25,465 nucleotides of DNA from a virus. Positions 7,996-16,336 of the stretch are shown piece by piece. The translations under genes were made by a program, and so were the position numbers. The stretch covers positions 1-25,465 of IMG/VR virus record IMGVR_UViG_3300021141_000296; one strand, written 5' to 3'. Each line of letters starts with the position of its first letter. The stretch's first letter is position 1. A model generated the notes under the pieces. The model was not told where the DNA came from. It ran no database searches and worked only from the letters and a program-made list of their open reading frames with translations.

Positions 7996-8580
7996 ATGGT
8001 ATTAAAAACATCACTTGGTGTAACAGAAGCGAACTGGGTTAATCAACAACCCAGTGATCTCGATTATCTGAAACCAAATGGATTTAAATTCCAGATTCAC
8101 AATCTACCAAACGTTTCGTATTTCTGTCAGGCAGCAAATATTCCAGCGATACAACTTGGTTCGCCTACATTCCAAACACCATTGTCAGATATTCCAGTTC
8201 CAGGCGATAAACTAGCATACGGCGATCTGGTGATCAGGTTTCTTGTTCAAGAAAATATGAGCAACTACATCGAATTGTATAATTGGTTAATCGGTCTTGG
8301 GTTCCCAACAGATCGTCAGCAATACAAAGATTGGAACGAGGGTCAAAGATACAGATTCCCAGCAGTTTCTGATAAAAGACTTGGCGCACTAGGTAACTTC
8401 TCTGATGCAGACTTCTTTATTCTCGACTCTGATAATAATCCAAACGTAAAGATCTCATACTATGATGTGTTTCCCGTGAGTCTAGAGGGTCTTGACTTTG
8501 ACATCAGTACTGGTAGAGCAGACTTCCTACAAGGTATCGCCGCATTTAAATATCGACATTATGAAATTACACCACTTTAA
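7996..8580 (+). CDS. Tail tube-fold protein (gp3-position / gp19-like paralogue)
   Basis: One hundred and ninety-four residues, in late transcription. The N-terminal half has the tube-family pattern: FKFQIHNLPNVSYFCQAANI (about residues 31-50), a 'VPGDKLAYGDLVIRFLVQEN' segment (about 67-86) and then NYIELYNWLIGLGFP (about 89-103). The C-terminal strand block (ISTGRADFLQGIAAFKYRHY) resembles the last strands of gp19. In marine T4-like phages the gene between 23 and uvsY is commonly annotated as gp3, tail completion/sheath stabiliser. The gp19-like pattern also fits a tube cap or initiator such as gp48/gp54. I am confident that it is a tail-tube-type structural protein, not which T4 protein it replaces. 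GAGGG (7987-7991) sets the start. Confidence 0.75.
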   Translation: MVLKTSLGVTEANWVNQQPSDLDYLKPNGFKFQIHNLPNVSYFCQAANIPAIQLGSPTFQTPLSDIPVPGDKLAYGDLVIRFLVQENMSNYIELYNWLIGLGFPTDRQQYKDWNEGQRYRFPAVSDKRLGALGNFSDADFFILDSDNNPNVKISYYDVFPVSLEGLDFDISTGRADFLQGIAAFKYRHYEITPL

Positions 8581-8583
8581 GTA

Positions 8584-8612
8584 TTGACTTTCGCGCAATT
8601 TTATAGTATGAT
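8584..8612 (+). promoter_or_regulatory. Sigma70-like promoter for uvsY-uvsW
   Basis: TTGACT (8584-8589), a 17-base spacer, TATGAT (8607-8612). The base before the -10 is G, as in all members of this promoter family in the window. The predicted start near 8619 leaves a short leader with GAGGG (8630-8634) before ATG 8639. Confidence 0.85.
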
Positions 8613-8638
8613 TATATTATTTTTCTATTGAGGGCATT

Positions 8639-9079
8639 ATGAAACTATCTGAAATCCAAGAGTCATGGTCTAATGACTGTAAGATCGACCAATTAAATCT
8701 TGGTCCGGAATCAACTAAGACACCAGAGTTGCATTCCAAGTATCTTAACATACTATCAAATTCCAAACTGCAGTTGCGCAAGGCAGAGGCAGATTATTAT
8801 CGCTTGCGCAGAACTAAGATGCGGTATTATCGCGGAGAACTTACACGCGAAGAACTAGAAGAACATGGATGGAATCAATACCAAGGTCTCAAACCACTAA
8901 AGAATGAGATGGATGATGTTCTTCAATGTGATGAAGAGATGATCAAACAGCAAGATAAGATTGATTATATCAAAGCAGTCCTATACCAATTAGAGCAGAT
9001 TCTGCGGTCACTAAATAGTAGGACATGGGATATTAAGTCCGCGATTGAGTGGACCAAGTTTACAAATGGATTAATGTGA
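8639..9079 (+). CDS. uvsY: Recombination mediator (UvsY-like)
   Basis: UvsY loads the UvsX recombinase onto gp32-covered single-stranded DNA in T4-type recombination-dependent replication. The 146-residue product matches T4 UvsY (137) in size, in its basic, helical composition and in its opening (MKLSEIQESWSNDCKIDQ, then LHSKYLNILSNSKLQL at about residues 32-47), followed by a charged region with RRTKMRYYRGELTREELEEH (about 57-76). The gene sits directly before uvsW, as in marine T4-like phages. Its TGA (9077-9079) overlaps the GTG start of uvsW. There are no enzymatic motifs, as expected for a mediator. Confidence 0.85.
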   Translation: MKLSEIQESWSNDCKIDQLNLGPESTKTPELHSKYLNILSNSKLQLRKAEADYYRLRRTKMRYYRGELTREELEEHGWNQYQGLKPLKNEMDDVLQCDEEMIKQQDKIDYIKAVLYQLEQILRSLNSRTWDIKSAIEWTKFTNGLM

Positions 9080-10578
9080 CCGATCTAACCATCACTAAAA
9101 AAGATGAAGTGTATCTGAATGTGGAATGCGACCCTAGCATTGCACAGGAACTCAACGACTACTTTACGTTTGATGTTCCAGGAGCAAAATTCATGCCGAC
9201 CTATCGTGCAAAGATATGGGACGGTAAAGCACGTTTGTTCAACATGTGGACTAAAGAACTTTACGTGGGTCTTCTTCCATATCTAAGAGAATTTTGCCAG
9301 CGTAATGATTATGAGATGGACGTTCAGATCGAACGTATCGGCGATCCAATAACCTACGAAGAACTGGTTGAATATGCTGACTCGTTGAATCTTCACTCGC
9401 AGGGTCAACCGATCGAGGCGAGAGACTACCAGTTAGATGCTGTCAAGTATGCGATTCGCATCGGCAGAACTCTGCTACTGTCACCAACTGCATCTGGTAA
9501 GTCATTGATCATATATCTGCTAATGCGTTACCACCAGAAGTTTGGGCGCAAGCAATTGATTATCGTTCCAACAACTTCCCTAGTTGAACAAATGTATAAG
9601 GACTTCCAAGATTATGCCTCGGAAACAGACTGGAAAGCAAGTTATAATTGCGCGAGAATCTATTCAGGGTTCGAGAAGTCGAATGAGTATCCCATTACTA
9701 TATCAACGTGGCAATCCATCTACAAATTACCTAAAAAGTTTTTTGATGAGTTTGATGTTATATATGGAGACGAAGCGCATCTTTTCAAAGCGAAATCGCT
9801 GACGTCAATCTTCAATAAGTGCACCAAGACTAAGTTTCGCATCGGAACTACTGGTACTCTCGACGGGACTAAGACGCATAAGTTAATTCTCGAGGGTCTG
9901 TTCGGTAAGGTGCATAAGGTTATCTCGACCAAAGAATTAATGGATCAGGGATCCGTCGCAGATCTAGACATAACTTGCATCGTATTGGATTATGCAGATG
10001 AAGAGAAGAAAGCACTAACGAAGTATACCTACCAAGAAGAAATGGACTGGTTGGTAACACACCAAAAACGCAACAACATAATCAAGAATCTAGCAACCAC
10101 ACAAAAAGGCAACACGCTGGTGCTATTTCAGTTTGTTGAGAAACATGGTGCGGTGTTGTATGACTTGATCAATGAGAAGGTCGGAAAGTCTCGTCAGGTT
10201 TTCTTTGTTCATGGTGGAACTGACACTCAACAACGCGAGAAGGTTCGAGAGATTACCGAGAAAGAAAAAGATGCAGTGATCATCGCATCATACGGCACGT
10301 TTTCGACGGGAATAAATATAAGGAATCTACATAATGTCATATTCGCTTCTCCCTCGAAATCTAGAGTAAGAAATCTCCAGTCGATTGGTAGAGGATTGCG
10401 TAAGGGGGATGACAAAACTTCCTGTCGTCTTTTTGATATTGGTGATGACTTGTCTTGGAAAAGCAGAAAGAATTACACCCTACTACACATGATAGAGAGA
10501 ATTAAGTTATATAATGAAGAAGGTTTTAGATACAAACTCGTGAGGATATCTACTGATGGAAACACCAAAGGTAATTAA
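9076..10578 (+). CDS. uvsW: SF2 DNA helicase (UvsW-like)
   Basis: RecG-like branch-migrating helicase that unwinds R-loops and recombination intermediates and switches T4 from origin- to recombination-dependent replication. The GTG at 9076 is preferred because it forms a GTGA overlap with the uvsY stop and gives a start (MTDLTITKKDEVYLNVE) of normal UvsW length (500 residues; T4 503). An upstream in-frame GTG at 9049 would lie within uvsY. Visible motifs: an N-terminal double-stranded-DNA-binding domain (about residues 1-110), motif I PTASGKS (137-143), motif II DEAH (232-235), a 'TGTL'-type motif III, and motif VI QSIGRGLRKG near residue 445. Transcription comes from the promoter at 8584-8612. 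Confidence 0.95.
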   Translation: MTDLTITKKDEVYLNVECDPSIAQELNDYFTFDVPGAKFMPTYRAKIWDGKARLFNMWTKELYVGLLPYLREFCQRNDYEMDVQIERIGDPITYEELVEYADSLNLHSQGQPIEARDYQLDAVKYAIRIGRTLLLSPTASGKSLIIYLLMRYHQKFGRKQLIIVPTTSLVEQMYKDFQDYASETDWKASYNCARIYSGFEKSNEYPITISTWQSIYKLPKKFFDEFDVIYGDEAHLFKAKSLTSIFNKCTKTKFRIGTTGTLDGTKTHKLILEGLFGKVHKVISTKELMDQGSVADLDITCIVLDYADEEKKALTKYTYQEEMDWLVTHQKRNNIIKNLATTQKGNTLVLFQFVEKHGAVLYDLINEKVGKSRQVFFVHGGTDTQQREKVREITEKEKDAVIIASYGTFSTGINIRNLHNVIFASPSKSRVRNLQSIGRGLRKGDDKTSCRLFDIGDDLSWKSRKNYTLLHMIERIKLYNEEGFRYKLVRISTDGNTKGN

Positions 10579-10924
10579 ATTTAAGAATGGCGATTTAGTA
10601 ATCGCATCGATAAGAGACAGTGAATCGAACGATTTATTCTGGATGGATAATCCCATTGCGGTGGTTCCCTATCCTATGATTCAAGAAGATGTTGTCGGGG
10701 AAACGTTTCTTCTGAAACCATGGATTGGTATTACAACAGAGAAGATTTTCCTCGTACCCAAGTCTGAAGTAATTACTGTCTGTCTTTTGAGAGAGAACCT
10801 TCTAGAACAGTATCAAAAATATATTTCCGGAGAAGTAAAACTTCCCGAGGAGACCCAGGAGGGAAACTTAGATCTCGACCTGCTCCACTCCCGACTGCTC
10901 AGAAGCAGAAACCTACTCAATTAA
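10556..10924 (+). CDS. Conserved hypothetical protein downstream of uvsW
   Basis: One hundred and twenty-two residues, overlapping the end of uvsW by 23 bases; GAGGA (10542-10546) lies 9 bases before ATG 10556. The N-terminal half (KVIKFKNGDLVIASIRDSES, then NPIAVVPYPM, then LLKPWIGITTEKIFLVPKSE) reads as a small five-strand beta-barrel of the kind found in Sm-like phage proteins. The C-terminal helix (LLREN LLEQYQKYISG) and an Arg/Leu-rich tail follow. Similar small ORFs accompany uvsW in marine T4-like phages without known function. The Sm-like suggestion is inference from pattern only. Confidence 0.7.
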   Translation: METPKVIKFKNGDLVIASIRDSESNDLFWMDNPIAVVPYPMIQEDVVGETFLLKPWIGITTEKIFLVPKSEVITVCLLRENLLEQYQKYISGEVKLPEETQEGNLDLDLLHSRLLRSRNLLN

Positions 10925-11025
10925 GCAGTAGTAAAGCTATTATTCATCATACTCGACATAGTCATTATACCTCGAATCGCGAGTGTTGTCAAGCTATATA
11001 CTGAAATAATAGTGAAAAAAAATCA

Positions 11026-11054
11026 TTGACTAATAAGAAAAAATATAGTATAAC
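11026..11054 (+). promoter_or_regulatory. Sigma70-like promoter for gene 55
   Basis: TTGACT (11026-11031), a 17-base A-rich spacer ending in TATAG, then TATAAC (11049-11054). The predicted start near 11061 lies 17 bases before the gp55 ATG. It sits in the longest non-coding gap of the window (10925-11077), whose first 100 bases show nothing else I can name. Confidence 0.85.
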
Positions 11055-11077
11055 GGTATGTATAGATGGAGTTATAA

Positions 11078-11689
11078 ATGACTGAAATACCAGAAAAGAA
11101 TGTGAAAAAACCATTCAAAAAGAATAAGAAAAACAACATACATTATGTAGATAACTCTAAGTTTTTAGAAGAGATTACTAAGTATAGAGATAGTGTTCTT
11201 GCTGCAAAAGAAGCAGGTACATTGAAACCACGTGTCCCGAACTATATCGGAGAATGCTTCCTAAAGATTGCAACTCACTTGGCATACAAGAGTAACTTTA
11301 TCAACTACACATATCGAGAAGAAATGGTATCAGATGGTATCGAAAATTGTATTACTTACATCGACAATTTCAATCCTGATAAATCCAAGAATCCCTTCGC
11401 GTATTTCACACAGATAACATACTATGCCTTTCTGCGACGCATCGCTAAAGAGAAACGTCAGCAACAAACTAAGTATCGATACATGAGAAACATTGATGTT
11501 CATGACTTGATTACTCAAGACCACGATACAGGTGACTATGGTAATGAGTTTATTGACTATGTCAAGAAGCAAATGGACATGATTGATGAGTTCGATAAAC
11601 CCGATGCACCAAAGGTCAATAACTTACCGAAGCGTCGACCGAAATATTTAGACCAAAAAATCATTGACAATTCTCTTGATATAGAGTAG
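11078..11689 (+). CDS. 55: Late-transcription sigma factor (gp55-like)
   Basis: Divergent sigma70-family factor that directs host RNA polymerase to TATAAATA late promoters, activated by the gp45 clamp (encoded here) and gp33. The 203-residue product (T4 gp55 is 185) has the diagnostic region-2 block: 'PNYIGECFLKIATHLAYKSN' (about residues 55-74), YREEMVSDGIENC (about 81-93), then FNPDKSKNPFAYFTQITYYA with the basic FLRRIAKEKRQQ (about 98-130). The first 25 residues are Lys-rich. TGGAG (11067-11071) sets ATG 11078. Its stop codon lies inside the -10 of the next promoter. Confidence 0.95.
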   Translation: MTEIPEKNVKKPFKKNKKNNIHYVDNSKFLEEITKYRDSVLAAKEAGTLKPRVPNYIGECFLKIATHLAYKSNFINYTYREEMVSDGIENCITYIDNFNPDKSKNPFAYFTQITYYAFLRRIAKEKRQQQTKYRYMRNIDVHDLITQDHDTGDYGNEFIDYVKKQMDMIDEFDKPDAPKVNNLPKRRPKYLDQKIIDNSLDIE

Positions 11690-11692
11690 AAT
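11664..11692 (+). promoter_or_regulatory. Sigma70-like promoter overlapping the end of gene 55
   Basis: TTGACA (11664-11669), a 17-base spacer, TAGAAT (11687-11692). The TAG of the -10 is the stop codon of gene 55. The predicted start near 11699 is 26 bases before ATG 11725. It probably drives the whole run from the membrane protein through 47, 46, def and clpP. Confidence 0.82.
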
Positions 11693-11724
11693 GGATTTAT
11701 TAAAGTTTGTTAAAGGAGTTGTAT

Positions 11725-12054
11725 ATGACTGAAGTAAAAACTAACAAGTACGTTGCATGGTTTACAGAGAATGGGTTTACGGCAGGGTTGGCGATTTTAT
11801 TTTTTGTGATCATTGGGTCACTGGTGGGTGATGTCATCAGTCACAGGAATAGTGTTCAGGATGTTTCTAAGCAGAATGCAGGGTGCATCTATCTGGAGTC
11901 AAGCGATCTTGGTGCCGAACAACACTACATGATCTGTGACGGCCAGATTGTTCTTAAGCGTCGCACCGAAGAAGGTGATGTAGAAACAACGACTGAAGAA
12001 AAGTTGGAAGAAGTAGTTCCTACTGAAGCGAAACCTACTACACCTGTAAAGTAA
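11725..12054 (+). CDS. Small single-span membrane protein
   Basis: One hundred and nine residues from ATG 11725, chosen over an in-frame TTG at 11707 because AAAGGAG (11712-11718) lies between the two at proper spacing to the ATG. Residues about 20-38 (GLAILFFVIIGSLVGDVI) form one transmembrane helix. Before it is a short polar segment; after it is a soluble domain with two Cys (in AGCIYLES and YMICDGQIV), then a Glu/Thr/Pro-rich tail. The topology could be N-in with the domain in the periplasm. No family recognised. It is the first gene of the recombination-nuclease transcript, 15 bases upstream of gene 47. Confidence 0.75.
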   Translation: MTEVKTNKYVAWFTENGFTAGLAILFFVIIGSLVGDVISHRNSVQDVSKQNAGCIYLESSDLGAEQHYMICDGQIVLKRRTEEGDVETTTEEKLEEVVPTEAKPTTPVK

Positions 12055-12069
12055 TTAGAAAGTTCGAGT

Positions 12070-13125
12070 ATGAAGGTTGCGTTGATCACAGACACTCACT
12101 TCGGTGCTAGGTCTGATTCTATTCCGTTTGATAACTTCTTCGCGAAGTTTTATACTGAGGTGTTTTTTCCTCATCTAGAACGGGAAGGAATCAAGACTAT
12201 TATCCATCTTGGTGATGTCTTTGATCGACGCAAGTTTATCAATTACAATACGCTGAAGAAGTGCCGCGAGTATTTCTTTGACAAGACTCGCGATCTTGGT
12301 ATTGATGTCCACATGATTGCAGGTAATCATGACACATTCTTCAAGAATACCAACGAAGTAAACTCTCTAGATTTGCTGCTGCGCGAATACGAGAATGTTA
12401 TCACATATTCCAGCGCAGAAGAAATCGTTCTGGGTGGTAAGAATCTATTGCTGGTGCCATGGATTTGTTCTGGTAACTATGATGAAACCATGGAGGTTGT
12501 AGATAAAAGTAATGCACAAGCAGTATTTGGACACTTTGAATTTTCAGGTTTTGAAATGTATCGTGGGCACAAAAATGATCACGGAATGGGCACTGAACGT
12601 TTTGATAGATTTCCTCTCGTATGTAGTGGTCATTTCCACCATCGCAGTCGTACTGGTAATATTCTGTATCTTGGTAATACCTATGAGTTTACTTGGTCTG
12701 ACTATAATGATCCTCGAGGGTATCACATATATGAGACGGAAACTAATGAGGTAGAGTTTTGTGAAAACCCATTTAAAATCTTTCATAAGTTGTACTATGA
12801 TGATACTACTGGCGATCCTAATAGTATGGACCTTGGAGCAATTAGTGGCAGTTGTGTAAGACTAATCGTAGTCAAAAAAGCAGACTTCTATAAGTTCGAT
12901 CGCTTTGTGGATAAATTGTATGACTTGAATTTAATCGAATTGAAAATCATCGAAGACTTCTCTGAGTTCGAAGCAGATGTAATTGAAGAAGATAAACTAG
13001 ATGTAGAAGATACGATGACTGTTCTCTCTGATTTTGTTGACACCGTCAGTACCGATCTCGATAAAGATAAGATTAAGAACATGTTAAGGACTTTGTATAT
13101 TGAGGCACAGCACGTTTCTGTATGA
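12070..13125 (+). CDS. 47: Recombination nuclease subunit (gp47/SbcD/Mre11-like)
   Basis: Metal-dependent nuclease subunit that with gp46 resects double-stranded DNA ends for recombination-dependent replication and host DNA breakdown. The 351-residue product (T4 gp47 is 339) shows all calcineurin-like phosphoesterase motifs in order: DTHFG with D8/H10, GDVFDRR with D49, GNHD (85-88), GHFEFSG (154-160) and GHFHHR (187-192). The upstream Shine-Dalgarno is weak (GAAAG), so expression may be modest or depend on read-through from the preceding gene. Its stop overlaps gene 46 as ATGA (13122-13125). Confidence 0.96.
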   Translation: MKVALITDTHFGARSDSIPFDNFFAKFYTEVFFPHLEREGIKTIIHLGDVFDRRKFINYNTLKKCREYFFDKTRDLGIDVHMIAGNHDTFFKNTNEVNSLDLLLREYENVITYSSAEEIVLGGKNLLLVPWICSGNYDETMEVVDKSNAQAVFGHFEFSGFEMYRGHKNDHGMGTERFDRFPLVCSGHFHHRSRTGNILYLGNTYEFTWSDYNDPRGYHIYETETNEVEFCENPFKIFHKLYYDDTTGDPNSMDLGAISGSCVRLIVVKKADFYKFDRFVDKLYDLNLIELKIIEDFSEFEADVIEEDKLDVEDTMTVLSDFVDTVSTDLDKDKIKNMLRTLYIEAQHVSV

Positions 13126-14837
13126 TTAATTTTAAAACAATTCGTTGGAAGAATCTTCTTTCGACAGGTAATGCTTTCACTGAAATAAAACTCAATCGTT
13201 CGCCTAGCACTTTAATTGTTGGTGAGAATGGTGGTGGTAAATCCACTCTGCTCGATGCTCTTTGCTTTGGATTGTTTGGTAAACCTTTCCGTAGTATTAA
13301 TAAACCACAACTGTTGAATTCAATCAATAAGAAAAACCTTCTGGTTGAAATTGAGTTTGATATTGGCGGTAAAGATTATAAGATTATTCGTGGTATTAAA
13401 CCTAACATCTTTGAGATTCAATCTGGTGGTGAAGTAATCAATCAGGATGCTGCTGCTCGTGATTACCAGAAGTATCTCGAGGAATCAGTTCTCAAACTTA
13501 ATTACAAGTCGTTTACTCAGATTGTTATTCTAGGGTCAGCATCATTCACACCATTCATGCAGTTGCCACCATTTGTTCGTCGTGAAATTATTGAGGACAT
13601 TCTTGATATTCAAATCTTCACGACAATGAATACTGTTCTGCGTGACAAGATGAACGAACTTAAAGACAGTCTCCATGATGCTGACAGTAAACTGGAAGTC
13701 CTAAAGCAGAAGGCAACCATTCAGAAAGAGTATGTCGATACGCTTGAAGCAAACAAAGAGAAGAGAGTTGATGAAATATTGGGGCGCATTGACGAGGGCG
13801 AAAGGCAGATTGAGACTCTTACCAATCTCACCAAGGACTTGGAGGTGGAGAAAGTCTCTGTTGAAGAAACCCAAAAAAGTCTCGGAGATCTCGTCACTAA
13901 GCAAAAGAAACTCGAATCTTTTAAAACCAAGTTTTCCACCCAACTCCGAGATCTCAAAAAAGAGATTTCGTTCTACAATGAAACAGATGAATGTCCGACG
14001 TGTCAACAAGGCATTGCTCACGATCATAAAGAAACCATCGTATCATCCAGACAAGAGAAAATCGAAGAACTATCTTCGGGAATGGATAAGTTACAAGAAG
14101 AGTTTACAAAACTTGAGGAACTTATCGCGGAAAATGAAACTCTTTCCGAAGAGATTTCAGGATTGAACAAAGAGATTATCGCTAACAATAATGAGATGAT
14201 TGTCCAACAGCGTCTAATCCAAGCACTAAATCTAGAACTGAACGACATCACTACTAAGACTGCAGATATTGATGAGGAAAAGAAGAAACTCAAGTCATAT
14301 GCCAAGGAAGTTCTAACACAGAACGAAGAGAAGGCGAGACTGAATGAAGAAAAGCATTACATGGAAGTTGTCTCGACGCTGCTCAAAGACACTGGTATTA
14401 AGACTAAGATTATTCGTCAGTATCTTCCAGTTATCAATAAGTTGGTGAATAAATATCTACAAGCAATGGACTTCTTCGTGCAGTTTAATCTTGATGAGAA
14501 GTTTGATGAAACTATCAAGTCTCGGCATCGTGATGACTTTAGTTATGCTTCGTTCTCAGAAGGTGAAAAGCAACGTATCGACTTGGCGCTTCTCTTTACC
14601 TGGAGAACAATTGCTAAGATGAAGAACAGCGTAGCAACTAATCTGCTTATTCTAGATGAGGTGTTTGACTCCTCGTTGGATAATAATGGCACCGATTATG
14701 TTATGACATTGCTTGATACTGTGGGCGAAGATACTAATGTGTTTGTTATCAGTCACAAGGGTGATCAACTGTTTGATAAGTTCCGTAGTTTGATTAAGTT
14801 TGAAAAGAAAAATAATTACAGTGAAATGGTGGTATAA
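13122..14837 (+). CDS. 46: Recombination nuclease ATPase subunit (gp46/SbcC/Rad50-like)
   Basis: ABC/SMC-type ATPase partner of gp47. The 571-residue product (T4 gp46 is 560) contains Walker A GENGGGKS (34-41), long coiled-coil arms (about 180-285 and 300-430) separated by a zinc-hook CPTC (C291/C294), the ABC signature FSEGEKQ (478-484) and Walker B LLILDE (508-513) followed by the D-loop-type SLDNNG. It starts within the gene 47 stop (ATGA) and ends in TAATG with def, so 47-46-def are translationally linked. The architecture is complete. Confidence 0.96.
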   Translation: MINFKTIRWKNLLSTGNAFTEIKLNRSPSTLIVGENGGGKSTLLDALCFGLFGKPFRSINKPQLLNSINKKNLLVEIEFDIGGKDYKIIRGIKPNIFEIQSGGEVINQDAAARDYQKYLEESVLKLNYKSFTQIVILGSASFTPFMQLPPFVRREIIEDILDIQIFTTMNTVLRDKMNELKDSLHDADSKLEVLKQKATIQKEYVDTLEANKEKRVDEILGRIDEGERQIETLTNLTKDLEVEKVSVEETQKSLGDLVTKQKKLESFKTKFSTQLRDLKKEISFYNETDECPTCQQGIAHDHKETIVSSRQEKIEELSSGMDKLQEEFTKLEELIAENETLSEEISGLNKEIIANNNEMIVQQRLIQALNLELNDITTKTADIDEEKKKLKSYAKEVLTQNEEKARLNEEKHYMEVVSTLLKDTGIKTKIIRQYLPVINKLVNKYLQAMDFFVQFNLDEKFDETIKSRHRDDFSYASFSEGEKQRIDLALLFTWRTIAKMKNSVATNLLILDEVFDSSLDNNGTDYVMTLLDTVGEDTNVFVISHKGDQLFDKFRSLIKFEKKNNYSEMVV

Positions 14838-15352
14838 TGGAATTACTTAAATTTACAGACCCTGCTTTGCGCAAGGTTCCAGAAATATTTGACTTTGAAA
14901 ATGCAAATGCACAGGAACTCGCCGATACTTTGTGGGAAGAATGCCGTCGCCTACAGGGACTTGGACTTTCTGCCAATCAGGTTGGTATCGACTCTAAGGT
15001 TTTTGTGATGGGATCTGATGAAACGAATCGTAAGAATGTTTTTAATCCTCAAGTAGTTTCTGTCTCCAAGGATACAGAACTTGCACGGGAGGGTTGCTTA
15101 TCATATCCTGGATTGTGGTTGTCTGTAAAACGCCCTAAGCAAGTTACTCTTTCATATCAAACAGTTGATGGAACCCATGTTGTGGAAACTTTTGTTGGTC
15201 TTCAAGCGAGGATCGCCCAGCATGAATTTGATCATATGGAAGGATTGAATTTCTCTGATCATGTATCACAGTTGAAACTCGATATGGCACTCAAGTCTTT
15301 AAACAAACGAGCAAGAAAGTATCTGAGGAAATATGTCAAACACAACCTATGA
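14837..15352 (+). CDS. def: Peptide deformylase
   Basis: Removes the formyl group from the N-terminal Met of nascent proteins, using a bound metal ion. All three family motifs are present: GLGLSANQVG (41-50), EGCLSYPG (85-92, metal ligand C87) and QHEFDH (128-133, ligands H129/H133, catalytic E130). At 171 residues it is of bacterial length and keeps a basic C-terminal helix (about 145-171), which some phage deformylases lack. It starts by a one-base overlap with the gene 46 stop and shares 20 bases with the next ORF. Deformylases are recurrent auxiliary genes of T4-like phages, probably sustaining N-terminal processing late in infection. Confidence 0.95.
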   Translation: MELLKFTDPALRKVPEIFDFENANAQELADTLWEECRRLQGLGLSANQVGIDSKVFVMGSDETNRKNVFNPQVVSVSKDTELAREGCLSYPGLWLSVKRPKQVTLSYQTVDGTHVVETFVGLQARIAQHEFDHMEGLNFSDHVSQLKLDMALKSLNKRARKYLRKYVKHNL

Positions 15353-15698
15353 TTTTGGATTCACATTTGAAGATCCAATCGAAGTAAACAATCCAACAGC
15401 AACAACCACACAAGTAACAGTTGATACTGGTGATCTCAAAGATGAGATTATGGCAAAACTTTACGACATCGAGTCTCGCATTCTGACTGCAGACCAGTCA
15501 CCAATGATCTCTGAACACAAACGACTCGTTGAAATGGAAGTATCAGAGAAACTAAAACAAGTCGAAGATCTGATTCTTCCCTTACTTTACAACCTGATGA
15601 AGAATCCTGAGAAGGAGTATATTCATTGGCCAAACAGGATACCAATTATTGATGCACAAATTGACAAAATCACCGCGATCACGCGACACTATGAGTGA
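15333..15698 (+). CDS. Conserved hypothetical protein between def and clpP
   Basis: One hundred and twenty-one residues; GAGG a few bases before ATG 15333 supports a start inside the end of def. The first 45 residues are polar and Thr/Asn-rich. About 48-85 is helical. The C-terminal segment 'LILPLLYNLMKNPEKEYIHW' followed by PNR and a helix (about residues 81-116) is the most conserved-looking part and resembles small ORFs of unknown function in marine T4-like phages. No catalytic motif. It overlaps the clpP-like start by 8 bases. Confidence 0.75.
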   Translation: MSNTTYDFGFTFEDPIEVNNPTATTTQVTVDTGDLKDEIMAKLYDIESRILTADQSPMISEHKRLVEMEVSEKLKQVEDLILPLLYNLMKNPEKEYIHWPNRIPIIDAQIDKITAITRHYE

Positions 15699-16299
15699 GA
15701 ATGACCTGCCCTTTTTTCCCAAACCTAAGTTCTTCCAGCAACCAGTAGCAACTGCTGTAACATTTTATCTCTGTGGTGAAATTAAACCAGCGGAAGATTA
15801 TGTTGAATGGTTCCAGATTCTCCGAGCAGCAGGTGAAACAGATATAATCTACATTCGCATTAATAGTGAAGGTGGTGACTTGTTCTCTGCTTTACAACTG
15901 GTTCGTGCGATGCAGGAATCAAATGCCACTATCGTCTGTTCGGTTGAAGGTATTTGTATGAGTGCTGCGACTTTGATATTCTTATCGGCAGACAGGTTCG
16001 AACTCTCTGACCACACCATGTTCATGTTCCACAATTATTCCAGTGGCACAATCGGTAAGGGTGGTGAGATGTATGATCAAATCACACACTTCAGGTCTTG
16101 GTCAGAAAAATTGTTCGACTCATTCTATAAGGACTTCTTGACTCCTGAAGAAATTAAGTCGATGCTTGACAACAAGGATATCTGGTTGGATGCCGACGAG
16201 GTCGCGAAGCGTCTAGAGAAGCGTATCGTGGCACAAGATCCGCCAGAAGAAACTCAACAACCAAAACGTGCAAGAAAAAAACCAGTAACGAATAAATAG
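15691..16299 (+). CDS. ClpP-like serine protease
   Basis: ClpP/crotonase-fold protease of 202 residues. The candidate catalytic triad is Ser91 in GICMSAAT, His114 in FMFHNY and Asp163 in NKDIWLDADEV, and the RINSEGGDLFSALQLVRAM block (about 56-74) is the ClpP substrate-strand region. The frame is open upstream to a TTG at 15649, but ATG 15691 is chosen because it overlaps the previous stop by 8 bases and starts a normal ClpP N-terminus. No good Shine-Dalgarno is present, so coupling is likely. The basic C-terminal tail (about 180-202, rich in Lys/Arg/Pro) is unusual for ClpP. No ClpA/ClpX partner is encoded here. It could work with a host unfoldase or as a stand-alone peptidase. Confidence 0.88.
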   Translation: MSENDLPFFPKPKFFQQPVATAVTFYLCGEIKPAEDYVEWFQILRAAGETDIIYIRINSEGGDLFSALQLVRAMQESNATIVCSVEGICMSAATLIFLSADRFELSDHTMFMFHNYSSGTIGKGGEMYDQITHFRSWSEKLFDSFYKDFLTPEEIKSMLDNKDIWLDADEVAKRLEKRIVAQDPPEETQQPKRARKKPVTNK

Positions 16300-16301
16300 G
16301 C

Positions 16302-16330
16302 TTGACTTTTACGGAAAAAGCAGGTATAGT
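16302..16330 (+). promoter_or_regulatory. Sigma70-like promoter for the HAD-like gene (leaderless)
   Basis: TTGACT (16302-16307) preceded by GGC, a 17-base spacer, TATAGT (16325-16330). The predicted start six to eight bases after the -10 falls on or beside the A of ATG 16337. Confidence 0.85.
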
Positions 16331-16336
16331 AATTCT

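Noticed and set aside
8501-8530. CTTGACTTTGAC sequence near the end of the tube-like gene as a promoter
   Set aside because: At 16-17 bases downstream there is only TAGAGC or a shifted match, a poor -10; the better promoter is at 8584.
10970-10985. Small inverted repeat (CTCG...CGAG) in the gap before gene 55 as a terminator
   Set aside because: Only four base pairs and no T-run follows; too weak to call.
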